From Microbispora bryophytorum (GTDB lineage: Bacteria; Actinomycetota; Actinomycetes; Streptosporangiales; Streptosporangiaceae): DNA of 64,000 bases. The stretch covers positions 124,001 to 188,000 of the forward strand of contig NZ_VIRL01000011.1 of the NCBI RefSeq assembly GCF_006874465.1. Reading direction: 5' to 3'. Below the pieces are notes generated by a model that saw only the letters and a list, made by a program, of their open reading frames with translations, made no database searches and was not told the origin of the DNA. Shown piece after piece: positions 55,219 to 63,881 of the stretch. The translations under genes were made by a program, and so were the position numbers. Position 1 is the stretch's first letter. Each line of letters begins with the position of its first letter.

Positions 55219-56181
55219 GTGGGAGTGCCGGAGGTTGACAGCGCGTTCGACAGCACGCTCGGCGGCGCGGGCGACGTCGCGCCGGCGGTCGAGATCGACG
55301 GGCTGGTCAAGCGCTACGGAAGCACCACGGCCGTCGACGGGCTGACCCTCACCTGCGCGCGGGGCGCCGTCACCGCGATCCTCGGGCCGAACGGCGCGGG
55401 CAAGACCTCGACGATCGAGATCTGTGAGGGCTTCCGGCGGCCGGACGGCGGGACCGTGCGCGTGCTCGGCCTGGAACCGGCCGACCCCGCCCTGAGGCCG
55501 CGCCTGGGAATCATGCCGCAGACGGGAGGGGTGCCTCCCGCCGCCCGCGCGGGCGAGTGGCTGCGGGTGGTCTCGGGGTTCCACGCCCACCCGCTCGACC
55601 CCGGCGCCCTGCTCGGCGTGCTCGGCCTGACCGACCACACGCGCACGCCGTACCGGCGGCTGTCGGGCGGCCAGCAGCAGCGCCTGTCGCTCGCGGCGGC
55701 GGTGATCGGACGGCCCGAACTGGTCTTCCTCGACGAGCCGACCGCCGGGCTCGACCCGCAGGCACGGCACGCCTGCTGGGACCTGGTCGCCGCGCTGCGC
55801 GCGGCCGGAGTGTCGGTGGTGCTGACGACCCACCAGATGGACGAGGCCGAGAAGCTCTCCGACCACGTGGTGATCATCGACCACGGCCGGGTCGTGGCCG
55901 AAGGCACGCCCGAGTCGCTGACCGGCGCCGAGCGTCAGCTCAGGTTCCGCGCGCGCCCGGGACTCGACCTGGAGGAACTGCTGGCCGCGCTGCCGCCGGG
56001 CAGCGCCGCCAAGGAGTCGCCCTCGGGGCACTACATCATCGAGGGGCAGGTCGGCCCGCAGCTGCTCGCCACCGTCACCGCCTGGTGCGCCACCGAGGGC
56101 GTCACCACCGAGGACCTGCGCATCGAGCGGCGCACGCTGGAGGACGTCTTCCTCGAACTGACCGGCAGGGAGCTGCGGTGA
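55219..56181 (+). CDS. ABC transporter ATP-binding protein
   Basis: 320 residues from GTG 55219 with GAGGGGGGG upstream; a longer start at 55147 has no site. Walker A LGPNGAGKTSTIEICEG, signature LSGGQQQRLSLAAAV, Walker B LVFLDEPTAGLD, switch His in LTTHQMDEAE. It sits next to suf and upstream of a permease gene and ctaA, a conserved actinobacterial neighbourhood. Substrate unknown. Ends in a GTGA overlap with its permease. Confidence 0.92.
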   Translation: MGVPEVDSAFDSTLGGAGDVAPAVEIDGLVKRYGSTTAVDGLTLTCARGAVTAILGPNGAGKTSTIEICEGFRRPDGGTVRVLGLEPADPALRPRLGIMPQTGGVPPAARAGEWLRVVSGFHAHPLDPGALLGVLGLTDHTRTPYRRLSGGQQQRLSLAAAVIGRPELVFLDEPTAGLDPQARHACWDLVAALRAAGVSVVLTTHQMDEAEKLSDHVVIIDHGRVVAEGTPESLTGAERQLRFRARPGLDLEELLAALPPGSAAKESPSGHYIIEGQVGPQLLATVTAWCATEGVTTEDLRIERRTLEDVFLELTGRELR

Positions 56182-56954
56182 CCGCGATCGCCACGCTGGA
56201 CCTCACGCCACGGCCGGGAGCCGCACCGCTGCACCGGATGGTCCTCGCCCAGGCGGGCGCGGAGATCCGCGCCATGCTGCGCAACGGCGAGCAGCTCCTG
56301 CTCACGCTCATCATCCCGATCCTGCTGCTCGTCGGTTTCTCCACCGTCCCGCTGGTGGACGTCGGCGCCGGCGCGCGCATTGACTTCGTCGCCCCCGGCA
56401 TCCTCGCGCTCGCGGTCATGTCGACCGCGTTCACCGGGCAGGCGATCGCGACCGGCTTCGAGCGCAGGTACGGCGTGCTCAAGCGCCTGGGCGCGACCCC
56501 GCTGTCGCGGACCGGGCTGCTGCTGGCCAAGACCGTCGCGGTCGTCGCCGTGGAGGCGCTGCAGGTCGTGGTGATCGTCGCGGTGGCGCTCGCGCTCGGC
56601 TGGTCGCCACACGGCGACCCGCTGTGGGCGGTGCCGCTCCTGTTGCTGGGCACGGCCGCCTTCAGCGGCCTCGGCCTGCTCATGGCCGGCACACTGCGGG
56701 CGGAGGCGACGCTGGCCGGGGCCAACCTCGTCTACCTGGTGCTGCTCGGGCTCGGCGGCGTGCTTTTCCCGCTTGACCGGTTCCCCGCCGGGGTGCAGCA
56801 CGTGCTCGGACTGCTGCCGATCAGCGCGCTCACCTCCGGCCTGCGGACCGTCCTGAGCGCCGGCGGCGGCTTCCCCGGCGGCGCGCTGCTCGTGCTGCTG
56901 TGCTGGACGGTGGCCGGGCTCGTCCTGGCCGCCCGCACCTTCCGCTGGGAGTGA
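56178..56954 (+). CDS. ABC-2 type transporter permease
   Basis: 258 residues, about six transmembrane segments, GTG start overlapping the ATPase stop. The cytosolic element RRYGVLKRLGATPLSRTGLL is typical of ABC-2 permeases. Partner of the preceding ATPase; an efflux role is inferred. Confidence 0.92.
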   Translation: MTAIATLDLTPRPGAAPLHRMVLAQAGAEIRAMLRNGEQLLLTLIIPILLLVGFSTVPLVDVGAGARIDFVAPGILALAVMSTAFTGQAIATGFERRYGVLKRLGATPLSRTGLLLAKTVAVVAVEALQVVVIVAVALALGWSPHGDPLWAVPLLLLGTAAFSGLGLLMAGTLRAEATLAGANLVYLVLLGLGGVLFPLDRFPAGVQHVLGLLPISALTSGLRTVLSAGGGFPGGALLVLLCWTVAGLVLAARTFRWE

Positions 56955-57091
56955 CGCGAGCCGCCGGGACTGCCACCGGGCGGCCTGAACGACCCCGGGC
57001 TCCGAAAGTGACGGCGCGGGAGCGACGCCGGGGGGCCGCACCGGCGAGCTGCTGCTCAGCGCATATGATTGCGGGCGTTTACTCGTGATCT

Positions 57092-58024
57092 ATGCCATTT
57101 TGTGGGGCCGCCGGCATGACCGCTGAATCCCTTCCGGGAGCCGAGCCGTATCGCATGAGGCCGTCGCCGGGCAGGGCCCTACGGGCCGCCTCGGACGCGA
57201 TACCCCCGTCGGGGCTGGTGCTGCTGGGCATCCTGTCGGTCCAGGTGGGCGCCGGACTGGCCAAGAACCTGTTCACGCAGCTGCCCCCCTCGGCCGTGGT
57301 CTTCCTGCGCATCGCCACCGGCGCCGTCATGCTGCTGGCCGTCGTCCGGCCCAGGGTGCGCGGGCTGTCGTGGCGCGACGTCACCGTCGGCGTCGCGTTC
57401 GGGCTCAGCCTCGGGCTGATGAACCTGTCGTTCTACGAGGCCCTCGCCCGGCTGCCGATCGGGGTCACGGTGGCCATCGAGTTCCTCGGGCCGCTCACCC
57501 TGGCCGTGGTGTCCTCCCGCCGCCGGGTCGACCTGCTGTGGGTGACGCTGGCCGCCGCGGGCGTGATCCTGCTCGCCCCCTGGGGACAGGCGGGGACCGT
57601 GAGCTGGGCGGGAATCGGTTTCGCCGCGCTGGCGGGGACGTTCTGGGCCGCCTACATCGTGTTCTCCCAGGCCACCGGCGCCCGCTTCCCCGGCGCGAGC
57701 GGGCTGTCGTTCGCCATGATCGTGTCCGCGATCGTCGTCGCGCCCATCGGGGTCACCGCGGGCGGGAGCGATCTGCTGCGGCCCGAGATCCTGCTGGTCG
57801 GCGCGGGGGTGGGCCTGCTCTCCTCCGTCATCCCCTACTCGCTGGAACTCGAGGCCCTGCGCCGGATGCCCAAGCGGGTCTTCGGCATCCTGATGAGCCT
57901 GGAGCCCGCCGCCGCCGCGCTCGTCGGCCTGTTCGTCCTGCACGAGGTGCTCCAGATTCGCGAGTGGGCGGCGATCGGCTGCGTGGTCGTCGCCTCCATC
58001 GGCGCCACCCGCGCCGACGCCTGA
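57092..58024 (+). CDS. EamA-family transporter (RhtA-like exporter)
   Basis: 310 residues, ten transmembrane segments in two EamA repeats (GLNLSFYEAL-type region LMNLSFYEALARLPIGVTVA, and later LSSVIPYSLELEALRRMPKR). The motifs resemble RhtA threonine/homoserine exporters. Start 57092 or ATG 57116; TATGAT at 57064-57069 could be a -10. The gene separates the ABC pair from ctaA. Confidence 0.87.
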   Translation: MPFCGAAGMTAESLPGAEPYRMRPSPGRALRAASDAIPPSGLVLLGILSVQVGAGLAKNLFTQLPPSAVVFLRIATGAVMLLAVVRPRVRGLSWRDVTVGVAFGLSLGLMNLSFYEALARLPIGVTVAIEFLGPLTLAVVSSRRRVDLLWVTLAAAGVILLAPWGQAGTVSWAGIGFAALAGTFWAAYIVFSQATGARFPGASGLSFAMIVSAIVVAPIGVTAGGSDLLRPEILLVGAGVGLLSSVIPYSLELEALRRMPKRVFGILMSLEPAAAALVGLFVLHEVLQIREWAAIGCVVVASIGATRADA

Positions 58025-58048
58025 GCGTCCGGTCGGCCGCGGGATCGC

Positions 58049-58108
58049 GCGTTCGACGCGGTGTTCTACCCGGCGTTCGACCCGGTGTCCGACCCCGCGT
58101 CCGACGCG
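58049..58108. repeat. Five tandem 12-bp units directly after the GntR gene
   Basis: GCGTTCGACGCG-type units at 58049, 58061, 58073, 58085 and 58097, all 12 bp. The array ends 1 bp before the stop of the minus-strand GntR gene and begins 24 bp after the EamA stop. Confidence 0.85.
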
Positions 58109-58109
58109 G

Positions 58110-58820
58110 TCACCAGGGCGACGCCGGCCCGCCCGACCAGATCGCGCGCACGTGCCGGAGATGGTGGTTCATCAGGCTCTCGGCCGCCGCGGCGTCGCCG
58201 CGTACGAGGGCGTCGAGAAGGTCGAGGTGCTCGCACGCCGAGGCCGCCATCATCCGCGCGTCGGGCAGCCCGCGCAGCCCGTAGAGCCGGGCCCTGCCGC
58301 GCAGGTCCCTGACCGTCTCGACCAGCCGGGCGTTGCCCGACAGGGCCAGCAGCGCGAGATGGAACCGCTGGTCGGCGGCCACGTAGGCGAGCAGGTCGCC
58401 CCTTCCGGCGGCCGAGACGATCTCCTCGGCGATCGGGCGCAGCGCCTCGGCCTCCGCAGCCGGGCACTGACCGGCGAGCCGGGCCACCGTCGGCACCTCG
58501 AGCAGCCGTCTGATCTCGATGATCTCGTCGAGGTCGCGCTCGGACACCTCCGCGACCCGGAATCCCTTGTTGCGCAGGGCCTCGAACAGGCCCTCCTTGG
58601 CGAGATCGAGCATCGCCTCGCGCACCGGCGTGGCCGAGACCCCGAATCTGGCCGCCAGCGCGGGGGCCGAGTAGACGACGCCGGGCCGCATCTCCCCGGC
58701 CACCAACGCGTCGCGCAGCGCCTGCGCCACGCGCTCGCGCAGGTTCTGCCGCGCTCCGGCGCCCGGCGCATGGAGGTCGTCACACGCGCGGTCCACCGGT
58801 CCGTTCCCCGCCCCGCCCAT
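58110..58820 (-). CDS. GntR-family (FadR/FCD type) regulator
   Basis: 236 residues. ATG 58820 with AGGAGG about 9 nt upstream. Winged HTH: LRERVAQALRDALVAGEM and ARFGVSATPVREAMLDLAKE. The C-terminal FCD all-helical domain has the His residues of a metal site (FHLALLAL, ACEHLDLLDAL, LMNHHLRHV). Likely responds to an organic acid or amino acid. Convergent with the EamA gene, divergent to ctaA. Confidence 0.9.
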   Translation of the reverse strand: MGGAGNGPVDRACDDLHAPGAGARQNLRERVAQALRDALVAGEMRPGVVYSAPALAARFGVSATPVREAMLDLAKEGLFEALRNKGFRVAEVSERDLDEIIEIRRLLEVPTVARLAGQCPAAEAEALRPIAEEIVSAAGRGDLLAYVAADQRFHLALLALSGNARLVETVRDLRGRARLYGLRGLPDARMMAASACEHLDLLDALVRGDAAAAESLMNHHLRHVRAIWSGGPASPW

Positions 58821-58956
58821 CGACCGGCCCCTCCTCGGTCCCGTACGGCCGATCGTACCGGCCCTGCCAGGAAAACGATCAGCGCGGACGCGGCGGGCCC
58901 GAGGCGGCGGAGGCGCGCGCGGCCCGGGAGAGGGACCGCCCACAGGGCCGCCTACG

Positions 58957-59964
58957 ATGAATTCCGTGAATCCCACGACTGACCGGATCCGCGGCACGCT
59001 GCTCGCCTTCTACCGCTCGTTCATGTTCCCGACGAGCGAGTCGATGCGGCGGTGGGCCCTGGCGGCGATCGTGGTCAACATCGGCATCACCGTCACCGGC
59101 GCCGCCGTCCGCGTCACCGGCTCGGGCCTGGGCTGCCCGACCTGGCCGCGCTGCACGCCCGACAGTTTCGTGCCGGCGAGGATCGACACGCACGCGCCGG
59201 TCAACATGGCGATCGAGTTCGGCAACCGACTGCTGTCGTTCCTCGTGCTCGCGGTCGCGGTCGCGTGCGTGATCGCCGCGTGGCGACTGTCGCGGGGCGA
59301 GCGCGGCCGGCCGGTCCTGCTGCGGCTCGCGCTGGTGCAGCCGGCCGGCGTCCTCGTCCAGGCCCTGTGGGGCGGGGTCGTGGTACGCACGCTGCTCAAC
59401 CCGGTGACCGTCAGCGTCCACTTCCTGCTGTCCATCGGGATGACCGCCGCCGCCGTCGTGCTGTTCGCCCGGGCGGGCGAGGGCGACGCCCCGGCGCGGC
59501 GGCTGGTCCACAAGGACATCCGCACGCTCGCGTACGTGCTGGCCGCGGCGGCCTTCGTGCTGCTGCTGGCCGGGGTCGTGGTCACCGGCACCGGGCCGCA
59601 CTCGGGAGACGAGGCGGCCTCCCGCTTCGGCTTCGACATCCAGAGCGTGGTGCGGCTGCACACCGACATCGTCTACGTCGTCGTCGGGCTGACGTTCGCC
59701 CTGCTGTTCGCCCTGCACGTCACCGGCTCCCCCGTCCGCGCCCGGCGCGGCGCGCTCGTGCTGCTCGGGGTGGAGCTGTCCCAGGGCGTGATCGGTTACG
59801 TGCAGTACTTCCTCGCCGTCCCCGCGGCCCTGGTGCTCCTGCACGTGCTGGGAGCCACGCTCGTGTGGATCTGCGCGCTGCGCGTCGTCTTCCTCATGCG
59901 GAGCCGGGGCCCCGCGCCCGTCCCCGCTCCCGAGCAGCCGGAGCCGCACCACGCGGGGGTGTGA
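58957..59964 (+). CDS. ctaA: Heme A synthase (COX15/CtaA)
   Basis: 335 residues, eight transmembrane segments. Conserved Cys pair in SGLGCPTWPRC after the first helix, heme-ligand His in EFGNRLLSF-type and VSVHFLLSIG regions and in VRLHTDIVYVVV and LLHVLGATL. Converts heme O to heme A for cytochrome aa3 oxidase. ATG 58957 with no clear Shine-Dalgarno; TACGAT just upstream. Confidence 0.94.
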   Translation: MNSVNPTTDRIRGTLLAFYRSFMFPTSESMRRWALAAIVVNIGITVTGAAVRVTGSGLGCPTWPRCTPDSFVPARIDTHAPVNMAIEFGNRLLSFLVLAVAVACVIAAWRLSRGERGRPVLLRLALVQPAGVLVQALWGGVVVRTLLNPVTVSVHFLLSIGMTAAAVVLFARAGEGDAPARRLVHKDIRTLAYVLAAAAFVLLLAGVVVTGTGPHSGDEAASRFGFDIQSVVRLHTDIVYVVVGLTFALLFALHVTGSPVRARRGALVLLGVELSQGVIGYVQYFLAVPAALVLLHVLGATLVWICALRVVFLMRSRGPAPVPAPEQPEPHHAGV

Positions 59965-59970
59965 CCCGAG

Positions 59971-60774
59971 GTGGAGGGGTCACCGGGCTCCTCGTCGCGC
60001 GGAGGTCTCCTGTCTCGGGTCGTGCGCCCCTGGACCTGGTCGCGTACGGGCCTGCGCCGGGGGTTCCAGGGGCTCGTCGCCCTGACCGTGCTGCCGCTGA
60101 CACCGATGACCTGGGCCTGGCTGACGAGCGCTGCCCACCGGGTGACGGCCGAGCCGGGCACGCGCTGGACCGCCGAGGTGCCCGCGATGCCGGCCGCGCT
60201 CGTGCTCGGCGCGGGCGTCTGGAACGGGAAACCCAGTGCGATGCTGGGCGCCCGGCTCGACATCGCCGCCGAGCTGTACCGCACGGGCAAGGCGCGGGCC
60301 CTGCTGCTGTCCGGCGACAACAGCCGCAAGGACTACGACGAGCCTTCGATCATGCGTGACTACCTGATCGCGCACGGCGTCCCGGCCGCAAAGATCGTGC
60401 TCGACTACGCCGGATTCGACACGTGGGACTCCTGCGTACGGGCCAAGGAGGTCTTCGGCGCGTCCCGCCTCCTCGTCGTGACCCAGGTGTTCCACCTTCC
60501 CCGGGCCGTCGCGCTGTGCCGCGCGGCCGGGCTGGACGCGTTCGGCGTCGGCGACGACTCCAGCCGCGACTGGCCGCTCGAGACGGTGGTCTACGCCGTC
60601 AGGGAGTTTCCCGCCTCCGCCAAGGGCCTGCTGGACAGCGTGATCCTGCACTCCTCACCACGCTTCCTCGGCCGTCGCGAGACCGCGCTCGACCGCGCGC
60701 TGGCCGGCCGACTCCCCGTCTCGCCGGGGCGCGGCGGGCGGCGCGCGAAACTTTCACCGGGCGGCCCGCCCTGA
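59971..60774 (+). CDS. SanA/YdcF-like DUF218 protein
   Basis: 267 residues, GTG 59971 six bp after the ctaA stop. One N-terminal membrane helix (GLVALTVLPLTPMTWAW), then a DUF218 domain: ALVLGAGVWNGKPSAML, LLLSGDNSRKDYDEPSIM, DYAGFDTWDSCVRAKEVFG, VTQVFHLPRAVALCRAAG. The family includes SanA, linked to vancomycin exclusion at the envelope. C-terminal tail is basic and Pro/Gly-rich. Confidence 0.88.
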   Translation: MEGSPGSSSRGGLLSRVVRPWTWSRTGLRRGFQGLVALTVLPLTPMTWAWLTSAAHRVTAEPGTRWTAEVPAMPAALVLGAGVWNGKPSAMLGARLDIAAELYRTGKARALLLSGDNSRKDYDEPSIMRDYLIAHGVPAAKIVLDYAGFDTWDSCVRAKEVFGASRLLVVTQVFHLPRAVALCRAAGLDAFGVGDDSSRDWPLETVVYAVREFPASAKGLLDSVILHSSPRFLGRRETALDRALAGRLPVSPGRGGRRAKLSPGGPP

Positions 60775-60846
60775 GCTGGGCCGACGGGACGGGCGGAGGT
60801 CCGTCCACTGGCCGGTGACGGCGTGACGCGTTAGGGTCCGGGCGAC

Positions 60847-60862
60847 GTGGGAGCGCTCCCAC
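60847..60862. promoter_or_regulatory. Perfect CebR/CelR-type operator (TGGGAGCGCTCCCA)
   Basis: GTGGGAGCGCTCCCAC is a perfect 16-bp palindrome whose core is the known cellulose-utilisation repressor box of Streptomyces and Thermobifida. TAGGGT at 60832-60837 is a possible -10 for a rightward promoter. No conventional gene starts to the right; the LPMO gene converges on it. Confidence 0.8.
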
Positions 60863-60985
60863 CATCCCCAGAGGGAGGTGAGGCCACACCCACAGTGGCT
60901 ATCGCACCGCGGGTACGAGGCGGATCCTCCTCCGTCCACCCATCGCGCAACGCCCGGGGGGCCGCCATGACGGTCCCCCGGGCGT
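60863..60985 (+). other. Possible short transcript between the CebR box and a terminator-like hairpin
   Basis: A rightward transcript from about 60844 would end near the hairpin ACGCCCGGGGG (60950-60960) with CCCCCGGGCGT (60975-60985), 11 bp, so about 140 nt. It contains GAGGGAGGTGAG and could encode a 30-residue peptide from GTG 60878 to TGA 60970. Neither RNA nor peptide is recognised. Confidence 0.4.
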
Positions 60986-61033
60986 CTCCCGCGGAGTCGG
61001 CGCCGGGCCGTGCCCGGCGAGGTCAGGCCTCGC

Positions 61034-62203
61034 TCAGCCGCAGCTGATGTCGCTGATCGACGGCGTGGCCGACCCGCTGCCGAGGAACCCGGCCGTGGCC
61101 GAGGCCCCAGGAGCCAGCGAGGAGTTCCACTCCGGGGCGTGGATCATCGCGAACGGCCCGCTCTGCATGGACGTCCCGTTCCAGGCCTGGGTGATCGTCG
61201 CGCCGTTCGACATCTGCCACTGGATGTACCAGCCGTTGAGCGGGCCCGTGCCGGTGTTCTTGATCGTGACCTCGCCCTGGAAGCCGCCCTGCCAGGTGTT
61301 GGTCAGCTTCACCGTGGCCGTGCACGCCGGGTTCCCGGACGTCGGGGAGGCCGAGGGGCTCGGCGACGGGCTCCTGGTGGGCGACGGGCCGGGCGACGGG
61401 CTCCTGGTGGGCGACGGGCCGGGCGACGGGCTCCTGGTGGGCGAGGCGCTCGGCGAGGGACTGGGCGAGGCGCCGTCGCGGAGGAAGTTCACGTCCGAGC
61501 AGCCGTAGAAGGTCTCCTGGCTGTCCGACCGGTACCAGACCGCATAGATGATGTGCCGGCCGCTCTTGTCGGGCAGCTTGCCGGAGAAGCGGTAGGCGCC
61601 GTTGCTGACCTCAGGCTCGGGGTCGGCCGTGAGGAACGGCTGCTCCTCCATGTCGTCCCACGTGAGCGGCTGGGTCGGGTCCCAGCCGTCCTTGGTGACG
61701 TAGAGCTTGAAGCCACCGGGGTGCGGCACCCAGGCGCCGTAGACGAAGTTGTAGGTGCTGTTGGCCTTCAGCGTGGTGGTCGGCCAGTCGGTCCGTGGCG
61801 CGTCGTAGGCGGCGTACTTGCTGAAACCACCGCTGCACAGCTGGCCGTCGGGGATGAAGCCCCGGGTGCGGCCGCCTCCGTCGGAGCGGAGCACGCCGTA
61901 CCAGTCGTAGAGAGGCTGGGTGCCGCCGGCCGCCACGGCGTCCTTGCAGGCGGGGTTGTTCGGGATGATCTGGCCGCCGGTGAGGCCGTCGGTGTAGCAG
62001 GCGTAGGTGCGGCTCGCGGGGGCCTGCAGGGCGCCGTGCGCCTCGGCCGCGGTCTGCGTCAGGACCGCGATGAGACCGGCGAGCACGGCCGCGACGGCGG
62101 CGAGGACGGCGAATTTTCGCCCGGATGTCATCGACAGCGATCTCACACGCGCGGACTGCCATGTGACTCTCGTGCCGGGGGTTTTCTCGCTGGGGGTTCC
62201 CAT
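61034..62203 (-). CDS. AA10 lytic polysaccharide monooxygenase with CBM2
   Basis: 389 residues. GGAG lies 11 nt before ATG 62203. Signal peptide to about residue 55, then mature HGALQAPASRTYACYTDG with the copper-brace His56 and the second His161 (GAWVPHPGGF). The AA10 domain ends near 245 and is followed by a Ser/Pro linker of three 10-residue repeats (SPTRSPSPGP), then a CBM2 (CTATVKLTNTWQGGFQGEVT, ending ISDISCG). AA10 enzymes with CBM2 are typically cellulose-active. Secreted; cleaves crystalline polysaccharide oxidatively. The intergenic CebR box supports a cellulose link, though it lies at the 3' end. Confidence 0.93.
   Translation of the reverse strand: MGTPSEKTPGTRVTWQSARVRSLSMTSGRKFAVLAAVAAVLAGLIAVLTQTAAEAHGALQAPASRTYACYTDGLTGGQIIPNNPACKDAVAAGGTQPLYDWYGVLRSDGGGRTRGFIPDGQLCSGGFSKYAAYDAPRTDWPTTTLKANSTYNFVYGAWVPHPGGFKLYVTKDGWDPTQPLTWDDMEEQPFLTADPEPEVSNGAYRFSGKLPDKSGRHIIYAVWYRSDSQETFYGCSDVNFLRDGASPSPSPSASPTRSPSPGPSPTRSPSPGPSPTRSPSPSPSASPTSGNPACTATVKLTNTWQGGFQGEVTIKNTGTGPLNGWYIQWQMSNGATITQAWNGTSMQSGPFAMIHAPEWNSSLAPGASATAGFLGSGSATPSISDISCG
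61361..61450. repeat. Three 30-bp repeats encoding the LPMO Ser/Pro linker
   Basis: Units at 61361, 61391 and 61421, nearly identical, encoding SPTRSPSPGP-type decapeptides in the linker between AA10 and CBM2. Ordinary for secreted modular enzymes. Confidence 0.85.
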
Positions 62204-62400
62204 GGTGGGGGGTTCTCCTCATGGTGGGCGGGCACGCCTTCGCGGGAAGGTCGCGCCGTCTCGGGCTGTCGTACGAGAAGAACGCATGCGGCATCGCCAC
62301 ACGCCCTCCTGGAGCCCACCCATCAAGTGGCCACCGCGCACTGTGATTGAAACACGCACCGCCCGCCTGGGCCAAGCGGCACCGCGATCGTGCCGCCGCG

Positions 62401-62512
62401 TGGACTCAGCGCGGCGTGGACTCAGCGCGGCGTGGACTCAGCGCGGCGTGGACTCAGCGCGGCGTGGACTCAGCGCGGCGTGGACTCAGCGCGGCGTGGA
62501 CTCAGCGCCGCG
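62401..62512. repeat. Stop-anchored 16-bp tandem repeats at the end of the PrsW gene
   Basis: Seven units of TGGACTCAGCGCGGCG, six identical and the seventh (62497) slightly changed and holding the gene's stop (complement of TCA at 62502-62504). The 16-bp period repeats the TGA in all three frames over about 100 bp. Confidence 0.95.
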
Positions 62513-63881
62513 GGTCACCGGGCCCGGCGCCCGGCTCGGCACCCGGCCCGGGGCCGCCCTGTGACGGACCCCTTGTCGGCTCCTGTGTCGGGCCCTGTGT
62601 CGGGCCCTGCGTCGGGCCCGGCGGCTGTCCGTACCAGGGCGGCACGGCGGGGCCACCGCCCTGCCATCGGCCCGGGGGCGGGGCGCCCGGCGCGTACCCC
62701 GGCGGAGGCACCCCCCGCGCGGCGTTCGCCTGGTGGCGCTCCGGCAGCGGGAACGACAGCCTGGCGTAGGCCATGAGGTCCGCGAGCGAGCGCTGCTGGG
62801 CGCGGAAGGCCTCCTCGTCCACCCCGCCCCGGGCCGCGCGGGCGTGCAGCAGCCCGAGCTCGGTGGAGGCGACCTGGTAGTCGATCATCGCCCGCGCCCC
62901 GGCCCTGCCGCCGTGGGCCTTGGCCCACACCCTGGCCTGCCGACGGCGGCGCAGGGACGACAGCATGAAGATGTCGGCCTGGTTGATCAGCCCGTTGCGC
63001 TCGTACGGCGGCAGGTAGTGGTGGATCAGGCCGACGATCCGCCGTCTGTCCCGGAAGATCACGATGAGCTCGACGATGAGCAGGATCATCAGCAGCAGGT
63101 AGGCGATGGCGAGCCCGCCGAGGCCGGCGAACGTGGCGAAGCCGTTCCAGAGGCCGTGCAGCACCATCGCGCCGATCCACCCGATGACGATGACGACGAC
63201 CCCCACCGCGCCGCCGCGCTGGGCGGCGTACGCGACGGCGATGCCGATCAGAGAGGTGAACAGCGGATGGGCGAACGGCGACAGCACGGCCCGCAGCACG
63301 AGCGTCGCGGCGAGCCCCTGCGCGCCGTTCTCCTCCAGGGCGGCCAGGTAGTAGCTGACGTTCTCCGACATGGCGAAGCCGAGCCCGACCATGCTGGCGT
63401 AGATGATCCCGTCGGTGGGCCCGTCCAGCTCCTGCCGCCGGAACCACAGCAGCCCGAGCAGGACCAGCCCCTTGGCCGTCTCCTCCACGGGCGGGGCGCC
63501 GAAGGTGGCGACCAGGTTGCGCGCGCTCGTCGCGTCCCCGAGCTGATGAGCCACGTAGACGAGGTTGAGCGAGTTGAGCACGCCGGCGAGCAGCACGGCG
63601 ATGCCCGCGCCCCAGGCGAACGCGAAGATCAGGTTGGTGCGCGGCTCGGGTTCCATGCGGTCGAGGGCGAGCACGCCAGCGAGCAGCAGCGGCACGGGGG
63701 CCACGGCGAGCCCGAGCGCGATGAAGAACTGGACCGGATCGCCGTTGATGATGTCGAAGGAGAACGACACCAGGGCGCAGATTCCGGCGACGACCAGACC
63801 CACGATGAGGCCGATGGACGGACGCTCTCTGAGAACGGCGCGGGGGTCGAGGCCTGCCACTGTGCGACTGTAACCGACCAC
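62502..63881 (-). CDS. PrsW-family glutamic-type intramembrane protease
   Basis: 459 residues. GTG 63881 with GGAGGA 11 nt upstream; a GTG at 63860 is an alternative. About eight transmembrane segments with catalytic motifs GAPPVEETAKGL, MSENVSYY, FAHPLFTSLIG and VLHGLWNGF. The family cuts membrane-bound anti-sigma factors or processes peptides. The last 150 residues are a cytosolic helical then Pro/Gly-rich tail with PTQGPTQGPTQEP repeats. The last codons enter the 16-bp array. Confidence 0.93.
   Translation of the reverse strand: MVGYSRTVAGLDPRAVLRERPSIGLIVGLVVAGICALVSFSFDIINGDPVQFFIALGLAVAPVPLLLAGVLALDRMEPEPRTNLIFAFAWGAGIAVLLAGVLNSLNLVYVAHQLGDATSARNLVATFGAPPVEETAKGLVLLGLLWFRRQELDGPTDGIIYASMVGLGFAMSENVSYYLAALEENGAQGLAATLVLRAVLSPFAHPLFTSLIGIAVAYAAQRGGAVGVVVIVIGWIGAMVLHGLWNGFATFAGLGGLAIAYLLLMILLIVELIVIFRDRRRIVGLIHHYLPPYERNGLINQADIFMLSSLRRRRQARVWAKAHGGRAGARAMIDYQVASTELGLLHARAARGGVDEEAFRAQQRSLADLMAYARLSFPLPERHQANAARGVPPPGYAPGAPPPGRWQGGGPAVPPWYGQPPGPTQGPTQGPTQEPTRGPSQGGPGPGAEPGAGPGDPRR

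Noticed and set aside
62309-62323. TGGGTGGGCTCCAGG upstream of the LPMO gene as a second CebR box
   Set aside because: Only 10 of 14 positions fit the consensus and the dyad is lost; too weak to call.
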